Positions 19,601-26,990 of a stretch of DNA of 64,000 nt are shown here, piece by piece. The stretch lies in assembly GCA_030432695.1 (NCBI GenBank), contig JAUILN010000007.1, positions 186,001 through 250,000 of the forward strand, read 5' to 3'. The stretch is from a bacterium. GTDB taxonomy: Bacteria; Planctomycetota; UBA1135; UBA2386. How positions within the stretch are numbered: position 1 is the first letter of the stretch; every line of letters starts with the position of its first letter. The notes beneath the pieces are model-generated. The model searched no databases and was not told the origin of the DNA. It was given only the letters and a program-made list of their open reading frames with translations. A program made the translations under genes and the position numbers.

Positions 19601-19753
19601 ACCGGCACCGCGCGCATCGGCTTCACCATCCCGAACGTGCCCGCATTGGTCGGCGACCTGCTGCACTTCCAGTGCTTCGCCGCGGTGCCCGGTGGACCGT
19701 TCGCCGGCACGGTTGCCGGCACGCCAGGCGTCGAGGTGGTGGTCGGGCGGTAG
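16670..19753 (+). CDS. ELWxxDGT-repeat exported protein, array member 3
   Basis: The product is 1027 residues. The start at ATG 16670 has GAGAAG 4 bp upstream and gives a signal peptide whose hydrophobic core is itself repetitive (GALLAGALLTGALLAGG), encoded by 15-bp tandem repeats. The mature protein begins APVTETLIRDLNLQPG. Eighteen units can be counted. Unit 7 lacks the GT turn (ELWRSDGLTVWLEAD), unit 14 reads QLWFAGSNPP and unit 16 DGTPNGFRHV, as in member 2. The end is GKGCGATVTT ... ALGCTLHL ... IPNVPALVGDLLHF ... GVEVVVGR. The longer upstream frame from 16109 is only the shadow of member 2. Its close spacing to member 2 suggests shared transcription. Member 4 follows after 130 bp. Confidence 0.9.
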   Translation: MSYDPISRAFTGALLAGALLTGALLAGGLAAQAPVTETLIRDLNLQPGTQRYGSGARVQEATASRLWFSAFSPFEGRALWTTDGTPRNTRLHSDVSPGPGTGEVRGGVTLPNGRFLTMAQSSIFGLEPFVSDPSQPGLQILVDLVPGTAGSDASAPVLWRGEAWFLATTPGAGTELWRTDGTPAGTRMSNELIGGPGSHEFSDVGLRVVGSDLYFVTTDATPALWVKRQPANAPRQLVLLPEFGRSTRPYLGEIGGRLVFPGTSVDGTEPWITDGTPVNTRQLVDLEPGPRSSDAWILAGDAQRLWFAGNTDATGWELYLTDGTTAGTRMVADASPGMFDSIVGSSTGAILPNGDLLYSAAGSQTGFLGAELWRSDGLTVWLEADLFPGLNSSEPQHFQNLGGQVWFSAETAAHGRELWRYDDATRSAVRMTDLEPGQLDSDPVPMASVGGRLIFTASSPGTGHEPWAIDAATGTVTLLADIYPDETADSLPLGYLRHRDFLLFTANANEVWTTDGTDAGTRFLRALGSGGRLARPETLGSLGEVALFGAATGPSGALELWRTDGTPTGTAVIPVSLQVPVGARFRQGVTLADSIVFTTEAFTETRLWRSDGTAAGTREITGPLPTTSGLTPVTVGGDGRAYGIEEASIVGRRPFVTDGSAAGTRTLANTSIPFEFAGHLTAVPDGVVFAASTPGLGAQLWFAGSNPPTLMQLTTRATFGTNAMVRSACRLGGGALFFVQDLATGSSVFWSTDGTVAGTTPIAANLPPLVLRTTTLLTSAGEAAYFWARSSTTSGLELWITDGTPNGFRHVFTPVTAIFDPVGLYPIGDGTHVVTALQEPASGRELWISDGTTAGTRQLTDSATGAADANPFPPVRIADRLVFTGKSRRSGYEPHAVHLEHTGAHVASTFGKGCGATVTTSGRPTLGTAFSLDATFSASRSPTGLLFGTEPAWSDLALGCTLHLQRPLALAVTSTDATGTARIGFTIPNVPALVGDLLHFQCFAAVPGGPFAGTVAGTPGVEVVVGR
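16700..16756 (+). repeat. 15-bp tandem repeats inside a signal-peptide coding region
   Basis: Three units of RCCGGCGCACTGCTC (16700-16714, 16715-16729, 16730-16744) and a partial fourth (16745-16756) encode the hydrophobic core of the signal peptide of array member 3. Gain or loss of a unit keeps the frame and changes the core by five residues. Confidence 0.85.
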
Positions 19754-19767
19754 CGGCGGGCGGCCCG

Positions 19768-19809
19768 CGCGGACTCCCGTCCGGCCGAGCGCTCGCGGAC
19801 TCCCGTCCG
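19768..19809 (+). repeat. Paired direct repeats between array members 3 and 4
   Basis: CGCGGACTCCCGTCCG occurs at 19768-19783 and again at 19794-19809, 26 bp apart. Each copy can fold as CGGAC-tccc-GTCCG. They lie 15 bp after the stop of member 3 and could be terminators or binding sites. Confidence 0.6.
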
Positions 19810-19883
19810 ACGCCGCGCGGATCCGGTCGCTACCGGGCGAGAACGGATCGAGCCGGCGCCCCTCGGGTCCCGATGAGCAGGGC

Positions 19884-22800
19884 ATGCTCACCCACCGCTC
19901 GCCGCGCGCCCGAGCCGTTCCGCTGTGCCTCCTGTGCACCGCTGGAGCGCTCGTCGCCCAGGCCGGTCGCTCCCCGACCCTGCTCGCCGACCTGAATCCG
20001 GCACCGGTCCCCGCCGCGACCGCGTTCGACAGAGGCTTCCTGGCCGGCGACGCGTCGCATGCCTGGTTCCTCGCCGAAGACGACGGCACCGACCAGTGGC
20101 TGGTGCGCACCGACGGCACACCGGCCGGCACGGTGCCGCTGGTGCGCTTCGACGCGACCCGATCCGGCAAGCGCTACGAGGGAGTGGTGCACCCTGACGG
20201 AGCCCTGATCCTCCTCATCCACGGAGGCCGGGGTTCCGTGCCGGTGCTGGTCGCGCAGCGGCCCGATCGCGCCACCCTCGAGCCGCTGACCAGTCTTCCG
20301 AACGACAGCATGTGGGTCGGCAGTTCGATGGCGGTCTGGAGCGACTCCGTCTGGTTCGCCGTGACCGCGGCCGATGGCGTGCCCGAACTCTGGCAGACCG
20401 ACGGCAGCGCGGCAGGCACGGGACCGGTCGAGCGGCTCCTCGGCCTCGAACCGGTCGTCGCGGCGGGACTCGACGTCCATGGCTCCGAACTCTGGCTCAC
20501 CGCCCGCCACGCCGAGGGCGGGTCGTTCGCCTCGAAGGTCGCGCGGTCGGCGCCGGCGAACGTGCTCGTCGACTCCCAGGGCCAACCGGTCCGCGGCCAC
20601 GAGGTCTGGGGACGATGGCCCACGGGGGTCGTCTACACCGTACGGACTGCACTGACCCAGTGGTCCTTCCTCCACGCACTCCGCGTCGTCGACCCATGGA
20701 CCGGCCAGACCTCCGAACTCCTCGACTCCGGACGCGCCGCCCCCTTGCCGATCGCCAGGACCGACACCCGCATCTGGTTCACCACGTCCTTCGGGCAGGG
20801 AGACCTGTTCGTGACCGACGGCACCGCGGCCCACACGCGCTGGATCACCGACGGCCTGTCCGATCCGAGTTCCGGTCGATCCGAGCGCCGGGGCGCGCTC
20901 CTCGGTGACGAGCTGGTGTTCGCTCTGAACCGCGGCGCCGAGGGCCGCGAACTGTGGCGCTCCGACGGTACGCCATCCGGCACCCGCCTCCTGGCCGATC
21001 TGGGACTCTCGCTCCTCGAACCGGGCGAGTTCCGCCGCGACTCCGGCGAGGTCTGGTTCCGCGCCGCCAACCAGGCCCGCGAGTTCGCACTCTGGTCCAC
21101 CGACGGCACCGCCGCCGGGACCCGCTCGCGACTCGACCGGCTCGGCGACGATGCGATCGCCTGGCTCCGACCCGTGCACCGACTTCGCCATGGCCTGCTG
21201 ATGGCGGCCCGCGACGCGCGACGCGGTGGCGAGCCCTGGCTCTTCGACCCGGTCACCGGCCAGGCCACGCTGCTCGCCAATCTGCGCAGCGATGGCGCGA
21301 CCGCGGGCAGCTCTCCGAAGAACCTGCACTCCACGGGTGACCGCGCCTTCCTGAGCGCGCGCGGTGCCGACGGCGACACCGCCGTGTTCACCAGCGACGG
21401 CAGCGCGACCGGCACCAGGCGGCTGGACATGCCGACCTTGCAAGGTCGTCACTACGAGCCGATGGCAGACCTGCCGCTGGGGCACGTGTTCGCGGTGACG
21501 ACTGTCGACGGGCCCACCGAGGTCTGGAGCATCGACCCCTCCGGCCACGTACCGAACCGGCTCGCCGACGCCGCCGCGACGTATCGCGTCGCCCCCCCGG
21601 TGCACACCGCCACCGAGTTCCGCGGTGAGCTCTGGTTCCACATCGAGCTGGAGTCCGACGAAGTCCAGACCTGGCGAACCGACGGCACGTCCGCGGGCAC
21701 TTCGCGCATCGCCTGGCTCGAAGCGCGAGAACACTTCCGACTCGGCACGGCCAACGCCTCACTGCTGTTCCTCTCCGGATACTCGGCCGAGCATGGCGCC
21801 GAGCCGTGGATCTCGGACGGCACGCCGGAGGGCACGCGCCTGCTTGCCGACCTCACCGCGGGCCCGACGAGTTCCGATCCGTTCGACTTCGTCCCCTTCC
21901 GCGATGGCGTGCTGTTCCGCACCCACCAGTACGGCGCGGAGCGGGACCTGTGGTTCACCGACGGCACGCCCGGCGGAACGCGTCGCCTGCTGACCGGAGT
22001 CGGTTGGTACCCCCCGTGGTCGACGGATGGCCGCTACTGGGCGATGGACGCCCACCGCGCGTGGCTCCGCTACGACGACGGAGTGCACGGCCCCGAGGTC
22101 TGGACCACGGACGGCACCGTCGAGGGCACTCGGCTCGCCTTCGAGACGATCCCGGGCCCCGACGCACAGTGGGTGCACACCGCCACGGCCAACCGCGGCC
22201 GCCTGTTCGCGGTGATCGGTCCCCACCCGAGCGACACGGCGCTGTGGATCTCCGACGGCACACCCGCCGGCTCCGGGCCGGTGTTCCCGACACCAGGCAG
22301 CGCACCGTTCGACTATCTGGGCGACCTCTGGAGCCTGGATGGCGACGGCGTGCTGTTCGCCGCTCACCGTCTCGACACCGGTGCCGAACTGTGGCGGAGC
22401 GATGGCACCGCTGCGGGAACGTGGCCTTTGACCGAAACCTGGCCCGGCCGTGGCTCGGGTCTTCTGTACGAACGCCGCTCGATCCGCGACGGCAGTTCGG
22501 TGCGCGTCGGCAACCGCGTGCTGTTCTTCGCCGACGACGGACTCACCGGCACCGAGCTGCACGGCATCGACCTCGAGGCCAGCGGCTCCGGTGCCATCCG
22601 CCGCATCGGCCGCGGCTGTGGCGCGACGCTCGACTGGCACGGCGGGCACCCGAGCATCGCGCAGGGCCTCGATCTCGAAGTGCGTGCCGGCAACGAGGCG
22701 GTCGGAGCACTGTTCCTCGACATCGAGCTGCAGCGCGCCATGCCCCGTCCCACCTGTGAAGTCCTGCTGCCCGACGCGTTGCTGCTGGCGCCGTTCGTCA

Positions 22801-22970
22801 CCGACCTCGCAGGCCGCGCGCTCCTCCCGCTCGCACTTCCCGACGACCCCGCACTCGTCGGCCTGCAGTTCTTCCTGCAGGCGATCGCCTCCGAGAGCGG
22901 TGGTCCGATCGGTGGCCTCGCAGTCGTCGCCAATGGGCTGGAGTGCGTCGTCGGACCACCGCGTACGTGA
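19884..22970 (+). CDS. ELWxxDGT-repeat exported protein, array member 4 (most divergent)
   Basis: The product is 1028 residues from the ATG at 19884, which gives the signal peptide MLTHRSPRARAVPLCLLCTAGALVAQ. The N-terminal motif is altered to RSPTLLADLNPAP. Eighteen units remain, but several are unusual. Unit 1 is QWLVRTDGT, unit 4 lacks the DGT (ELWLTARHAEGG), unit 5 is reduced to VDPWTGQTSELL, and unit 11 is EVWSIDPSG. The C-terminal domain keeps both cysteines (GRGCGATLD, RPTCEVLL) and DDPALVGLQFFLQ, but the tail is ANGLECVVGPPRT, with a third cysteine and four extra residues instead of the usual GR end. The DUF2911-like gene converges on it from the right, leaving only 13 bp. It is probably the last gene of its transcript. 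Confidence 0.88.
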   Translation: MLTHRSPRARAVPLCLLCTAGALVAQAGRSPTLLADLNPAPVPAATAFDRGFLAGDASHAWFLAEDDGTDQWLVRTDGTPAGTVPLVRFDATRSGKRYEGVVHPDGALILLIHGGRGSVPVLVAQRPDRATLEPLTSLPNDSMWVGSSMAVWSDSVWFAVTAADGVPELWQTDGSAAGTGPVERLLGLEPVVAAGLDVHGSELWLTARHAEGGSFASKVARSAPANVLVDSQGQPVRGHEVWGRWPTGVVYTVRTALTQWSFLHALRVVDPWTGQTSELLDSGRAAPLPIARTDTRIWFTTSFGQGDLFVTDGTAAHTRWITDGLSDPSSGRSERRGALLGDELVFALNRGAEGRELWRSDGTPSGTRLLADLGLSLLEPGEFRRDSGEVWFRAANQAREFALWSTDGTAAGTRSRLDRLGDDAIAWLRPVHRLRHGLLMAARDARRGGEPWLFDPVTGQATLLANLRSDGATAGSSPKNLHSTGDRAFLSARGADGDTAVFTSDGSATGTRRLDMPTLQGRHYEPMADLPLGHVFAVTTVDGPTEVWSIDPSGHVPNRLADAAATYRVAPPVHTATEFRGELWFHIELESDEVQTWRTDGTSAGTSRIAWLEAREHFRLGTANASLLFLSGYSAEHGAEPWISDGTPEGTRLLADLTAGPTSSDPFDFVPFRDGVLFRTHQYGAERDLWFTDGTPGGTRRLLTGVGWYPPWSTDGRYWAMDAHRAWLRYDDGVHGPEVWTTDGTVEGTRLAFETIPGPDAQWVHTATANRGRLFAVIGPHPSDTALWISDGTPAGSGPVFPTPGSAPFDYLGDLWSLDGDGVLFAAHRLDTGAELWRSDGTAAGTWPLTETWPGRGSGLLYERRSIRDGSSVRVGNRVLFFADDGLTGTELHGIDLEASGSGAIRRIGRGCGATLDWHGGHPSIAQGLDLEVRAGNEAVGALFLDIELQRAMPRPTCEVLLPDALLLAPFVTDLAGRALLPLALPDDPALVGLQFFLQAIASESGGPIGGLAVVANGLECVVGPPRT

Positions 22971-22983
22971 GCGGCGGAACCAG

Positions 22984-23619
22984 CTACCTGCCGTCCCCCA
23001 CTATGGCCTTCGCCGGCGCGGGCCGCAGGTTCACCGGCGCCGACAGCTCGTGCCTGCCCCAGCGGATCGCCAGCTTGCCGCGGGTCGTGCTCTCCGGGTC
23101 GGCGGTGACCGCGATCTCGAGTTCCGACGCGGCGACCTCCAGCGCGTCCTTGCCGAGCGACAGCGGCGCGCGCAGGTCCGCCTTGGTCTCGCCGCGGTAG
23201 AGCGCAGTGGTCCACGGCAGCAACCCGGCCTTCATCGCCCTGTCGCTCGCGAACAGCAGCAGGTGGAACGAGCCGTCGTCGTCGACGGCGATGCCCAGGT
23301 AGTAGCTGCCGGCCGCGACGCGCACACCGCCGATCTCGAGCGCCGTCACCGTGTCGAACGTCGTCCACCAGTTCTTGCCGAGCCGCGCGTAGTGGCAGCG
23401 CAGCGTGGTGACCATGCTCTCGTACTCGGCGCGCCACTCCGCCTGGGAGTAGCCGACCGCGATGCCGGTCGCCGGCGTGCCGTCGTCGTCGAACACGAAC
23501 AACGTCGCCGCGCGTCGGTCGGGGTCGGGGCCGCCGACGACCTGTTGGGCGGAGAGTGTCGCGAGCGAGAGGGTGGTGGCGGCGAGCATCGCCCGGATGA
23601 GGTGGTTGCGCATGGTCAT
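22984..23619 (-). CDS. Exported DUF2911-like protein, the only leftward gene in the array
   Basis: The 211-residue product starts at ATG 23619, giving a signal peptide (MTMRNHLIRAMLAATTLSLATLSAQQ). A longer TTG-started frame back to 23757 would bury it. The core reads KNWWTTFDTVTALEIGGVRVAAGSYYLGIAVDDDGSFHLLLF and later AGLLPWTTALYRGETKADL. The order of a strand, GVRVAAGxY and a long hydrophobic strand resembles DUF2911 proteins (kveGkklpaGkYslf). Assignment is by pattern only. The last third contains TRGKLAIRWGRHELSAPVNL, also seen in that family. The function of DUF2911 is unknown. The gene converges on array member 4 and diverges from array member 5. A 31-nt dispersed repeat lies in its upstream region (23707-23737). 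Confidence 0.65.
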   Translation of the reverse strand: MTMRNHLIRAMLAATTLSLATLSAQQVVGGPDPDRRAATLFVFDDDGTPATGIAVGYSQAEWRAEYESMVTTLRCHYARLGKNWWTTFDTVTALEIGGVRVAAGSYYLGIAVDDDGSFHLLLFASDRAMKAGLLPWTTALYRGETKADLRAPLSLGKDALEVAASELEIAVTADPESTTRGKLAIRWGRHELSAPVNLRPAPAKAIVGDGR

Positions 23620-23706
23620 CGAGCAAGGTGCGGGAGGAGTAGCAGGCTGGCGGGCCTGGCGCAGCTGCACGGCCGGCGGGGGACGGAACTCCCAGGCAAC
23701 TCGCCC

Positions 23707-23737
23707 GGAGGCCAGGTCACGGAACACGTTCCGATCC
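23707..23737 (+). repeat. 31-nt dispersed repeat, copy A
   Basis: These 31 bases differ at only two positions from 62380-62410, the left end of the 162-bp palindromic element near hpnE. Shared core: GTCACGGrACACGTTCCGAT. No matching right arm is visible here, so this is either a solo end or an independent protein-binding site. Confidence 0.7.
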
Positions 23738-23761
23738 GGAGCGGACCAGTAATCCAAGACC

Positions 23762-23767
23762 TACACT
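23762..23767 (+). promoter_or_regulatory. Possible -10 element TACACT before array member 5
   Basis: TACACT lies 6 bp before the ATG at 23774. If it is a -10 box, transcription would begin at or next to the start codon (leaderless mRNA). No good -35 is visible. A related string CACAGT precedes the ATG at 26976 by the same distance. Confidence 0.3.
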
Positions 23768-23773
23768 GGCTCG

Positions 23774-26700
23774 ATGTCCCATGCCCGCGGCCCCCTCCTC
23801 ACCACGCCGCTCCTGCTCCTGATCGGCCTCGCCGTCTCCGGCGCGAGTCCGCAGGCACAGGGTCCGCGCACCACGACGCTGCTGTTCGATTTCGACACGA
23901 CCCCTGCCGTGCCGAAGTCGTCCAGCCCGTACCGCGCAGTCCACGACCGGAACACCGCCTGGTTCGTGGCGAGCACGCCCTCGCTCGGCACCGAGCTCTG
24001 GGAGACCGACGGCACTCCGGCCGGGACGCGGCCGGTCGACGACCTCGGCACCGGCGAGCTGCGGTCGTACGGCAATCAGGCCGCGGTGTTGGCTGACGGC
24101 ACGTTGATCGTGGCGGCCTCGAGCCAAGCGACCGGCGAGGAGATCTGGTCCCGACCGCCCGGCGGCCGGGGCCTGACGCGACTCGCGGACATCACGCCGG
24201 GACCGACCGGATCGCGGCCGTACGCGCTGACCGTCTGGCAGGGCGAATGCTGGTTTCTCGCGGATGACACGCAGCTCTGGCGCACCGATGGAACGCCGTC
24301 GGGCACACGCTTCGTCGAAGACCTCTCGGTCCACTTCAGAACGCCGCAGCACGACGTCCTCCCGGTCACCGGTGCGCTCGGACTGTGGCTGACGACCGAA
24401 GGAGCGGAACTCCTGCACCGCGCGACCCCGAACTCGGCGACGACGCTGGTCACCGATGCCGGCCGTCCGGTGATCATCGCTCGGCCGCTCGGCACGCTCG
24501 GCGGGCAGCTGGTGGTCTCGCGTGCAGGGACGAGCTCCGGACTCGAACCAGCGGTCCACGATCCCCGCACCGGCACGACCACCTGGCTCGGTGACCTGGC
24601 GCCAGGCGTGGTCTCCTCGAACCCGATCGCGCTCGCCGGCGACTCGCAGCACATCTGGTTCTCGGCGACGGATCCGCAGCACGGTCGCGAGCTGTGGATC
24701 ACCGACGGCACTCCGGGTGGCACGCGACTGGTCGCCGATGTCGAACCCGGTAGCGCCTCCGGAATCGACACGTTGGCGCGCGCCGTAGTGACCTCGGCCG
24801 GGGAACTCCTGTTTCAGGCGTCGAACGCGACCGTCGGAGCCGAAGCCTTCCTCAGCGATGGCACCAGCACCGGCACGCGCCCGCTCCTCGACATCCGCCC
24901 GGGTCCCGGCGACTCCAGGGCCGGCGGCTCCGGGACCGATACGTTCCTCTCGTTCGGCAACCGCATCTGGTTCGCGGCGACCAACGACCAGTCCGGAAAC
25001 GAACTCTGGAGCACCGACGGGACCTCCGGTGGCACGCGGCTCGAGTTCGATCTCAGACCGGGTCCCGAGTCCGGAGTCCAGAACCTGATCGCGCCGACCC
25101 CGGCGGGTCTGCTGTTCGCGGGCAACGACGGCCACTCCGGAGTCGAGCCCTGGATCTTCGATTCCGTCACGCAGACCGGCGGCCAACTCGCCAACCTCGC
25201 CATCGATCCGGTCAACCTGGGTTCGGGCTTGGCGCCCCCGCTCGTCCACGACGACTTCGCGTGGCTCGTCGCCGTCACCGCGGGTCGGATACTCCGCCCC
25301 TACATCACGAGAGGGTCGCTCCAAACCACGTTCCCCTTGTCGGGGTTCGGCACGACACCCGCGGATCTCGTGAATCCACTCGGCGTCCTCGACGGCCGCG
25401 GTGTCGTGTTCGCCTCTCGGCTGACGGGCGGTCCGGGAGAGGTGAGGCTCGCGGACGGCATCTCGCCGGCCAGCACGTTGTTGGCGCAACCCTCCGGGGC
25501 GCAGGCGAACTCCGGAGCCTCCACCGGTGGTGTCGTGCTCCGAGATCGCGTGTGGTTCGCCTGGAACGAGGGTTTCGGAACCCCGTCGCTCTGGGTCTCA
25601 GACGGCACGCCGCAGGGCACCACTCTCGCCCACGGGATTCCGCAGGCGAGTCGCTTCCAACCGCACTTCGCCCATGGCGGGTTGATGTTCGGACAGGGCT
25701 ACGACCCGAGCCATGCCTACGAGCCCTGGGTCAGTGACGGGACCGCCCAGGGGACCTTCCGACTGGCCGATGTCGCGCCCGGCACCGAGCACGGCAATCC
25801 GCGCTCGTTCACCGCACTCGGCACCGGCGTGTTCTTCATCGGCACCTCCCCCGCGACCGGCAGCGAACCCTGGTTCAGTGACGGGACGACCGCCGGCACG
25901 CGGATGATCCTCGAGCTGGTACCTGGACCGTGGGACGAGACGATCCGGAGCCCCGTGAACCTCGGCGACCACGTGCTGTTCGCATCGCAGCGGGCGAGTT
26001 CCGGACCCTGGGAACTCTGGGCTACCGACGGAACGGCGGCAGGCACGCAGGTCCTCGCGACGATCGCGCCCGCGGGGAGTGGCTCCATCGACGTCCAGCT
26101 CCGGCGCGCCGGAGATCGGGTGGTGGTCGCGGCGTTGATGGACTGGCCAGCCTCCGCGGTCTGGACCAGCGACGGCACACCGCAGGGAACCACGCTGTCG
26201 TTCGACACCGCGAGTCTCGGCGCGACGATCCTCGGCGGACTGACCGTGATCGGCGATGCCGGCGACTTCGTGTTCGAAGCAACCGACGTGGTGCACGGCC
26301 GCGAACTCTGGGCGAGCGACGGCACGCTCGCCGGCACGCGAATCGTCGCCGACTCGCAGCCCGGCATCGGCAATGCGGAACCCAGCTTGATGTTCCGACT
26401 CGGCGACGGCGTACTGTTCCAGGCCGACGACGGTCTCACCGGCCGTGAGTTGCACCGCATCCCCCTCGCCGACTTCGGTGCCGCGGTCGCGAGCCCCATC
26501 GGCCGCGGCTGCGGTGCACATCTCGACGCCGACGGCGCACCCGAGATCGGTAGGAGCTTCACGCTGCGGATCCAGGCCAGTGGCGGCGGACCCGCGGGTC
26601 TCGTCTTCGATACCGCGCCGAGCTTCGGAACCCCGCGGCCCGGCTGCGAGATCCACCTGCGCAATCCCACGGTACTCGGCAACTACGCGACCGATGCGCT

Positions 26701-26851
26701 GGGCATGGCCAGTCTGCCGGTGCAGGTGCCCAACGATCCGGCGCTGGTTGGCACCTTGCTCTACCTGCAGTCGGTGCACCTGCGCGGCGGCGGACCACTG
26801 TTCGGAACCCTCGAGCTGACCGAGGGCATGGAACTGCTCGTCGGCCGCTGA
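23774..26851 (+). CDS. ELWxxDGT-repeat exported protein, array member 5
   Basis: The product is 1025 residues. The signal peptide MSHARGPLLTTPLLLLIGLAVSGASPQAQ leads to GPRTTTLLFDFDTTP. It has eighteen units. Unit 5 (EPAVHDPRTGTTTWL), unit 9 (EPWIFDSVTQTGGQLAN), unit 10 (RPYITRGSLQTT) and unit 11 (EVRLADGISPAST) are degenerate. The EPWxFD form at unit 9 and the ELHRIPLADFGAAVASPIGRGCGAHL junction (quoted across two parts of the chain: ELHRIPLADFG, then GRGCGA) mark a second subfamily shared with members 6, 11, 12 and 13. The end is RPGCEIHL ... VPNDPALVGTLLYLQ ... GMELLVGR. There is no Shine-Dalgarno-like sequence before the start. Member 6 follows after 139 bp and has an almost identical 3' end. 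Confidence 0.9.
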   Translation: MSHARGPLLTTPLLLLIGLAVSGASPQAQGPRTTTLLFDFDTTPAVPKSSSPYRAVHDRNTAWFVASTPSLGTELWETDGTPAGTRPVDDLGTGELRSYGNQAAVLADGTLIVAASSQATGEEIWSRPPGGRGLTRLADITPGPTGSRPYALTVWQGECWFLADDTQLWRTDGTPSGTRFVEDLSVHFRTPQHDVLPVTGALGLWLTTEGAELLHRATPNSATTLVTDAGRPVIIARPLGTLGGQLVVSRAGTSSGLEPAVHDPRTGTTTWLGDLAPGVVSSNPIALAGDSQHIWFSATDPQHGRELWITDGTPGGTRLVADVEPGSASGIDTLARAVVTSAGELLFQASNATVGAEAFLSDGTSTGTRPLLDIRPGPGDSRAGGSGTDTFLSFGNRIWFAATNDQSGNELWSTDGTSGGTRLEFDLRPGPESGVQNLIAPTPAGLLFAGNDGHSGVEPWIFDSVTQTGGQLANLAIDPVNLGSGLAPPLVHDDFAWLVAVTAGRILRPYITRGSLQTTFPLSGFGTTPADLVNPLGVLDGRGVVFASRLTGGPGEVRLADGISPASTLLAQPSGAQANSGASTGGVVLRDRVWFAWNEGFGTPSLWVSDGTPQGTTLAHGIPQASRFQPHFAHGGLMFGQGYDPSHAYEPWVSDGTAQGTFRLADVAPGTEHGNPRSFTALGTGVFFIGTSPATGSEPWFSDGTTAGTRMILELVPGPWDETIRSPVNLGDHVLFASQRASSGPWELWATDGTAAGTQVLATIAPAGSGSIDVQLRRAGDRVVVAALMDWPASAVWTSDGTPQGTTLSFDTASLGATILGGLTVIGDAGDFVFEATDVVHGRELWASDGTLAGTRIVADSQPGIGNAEPSLMFRLGDGVLFQADDGLTGRELHRIPLADFGAAVASPIGRGCGAHLDADGAPEIGRSFTLRIQASGGGPAGLVFDTAPSFGTPRPGCEIHLRNPTVLGNYATDALGMASLPVQVPNDPALVGTLLYLQSVHLRGGGPLFGTLELTEGMELLVGR
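26421..26851 (+). repeat. 3' tract shared with 29650-30080 (copy 1)
   Basis: The last 431 bp of array member 5 align without gaps (offset 3229) to the last 431 bp of member 6 at roughly 90% identity by eye, well above the rest of the two genes. It covers unit 18 and the C-terminal domain. Confidence 0.8.
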
Positions 26852-26990
26852 CGCGTACATCGAGGCGAAGGGGTGCCGCAAGTCACCGATGTACGTCATG
26901 ACGACGCCGCTCCTACCCCGCGCGACGGCCTCGGAAGCCCATCGCCAGGTCGGACACTCCTGGCACAGTGGTTGGATGCGGCCGCGCCCC

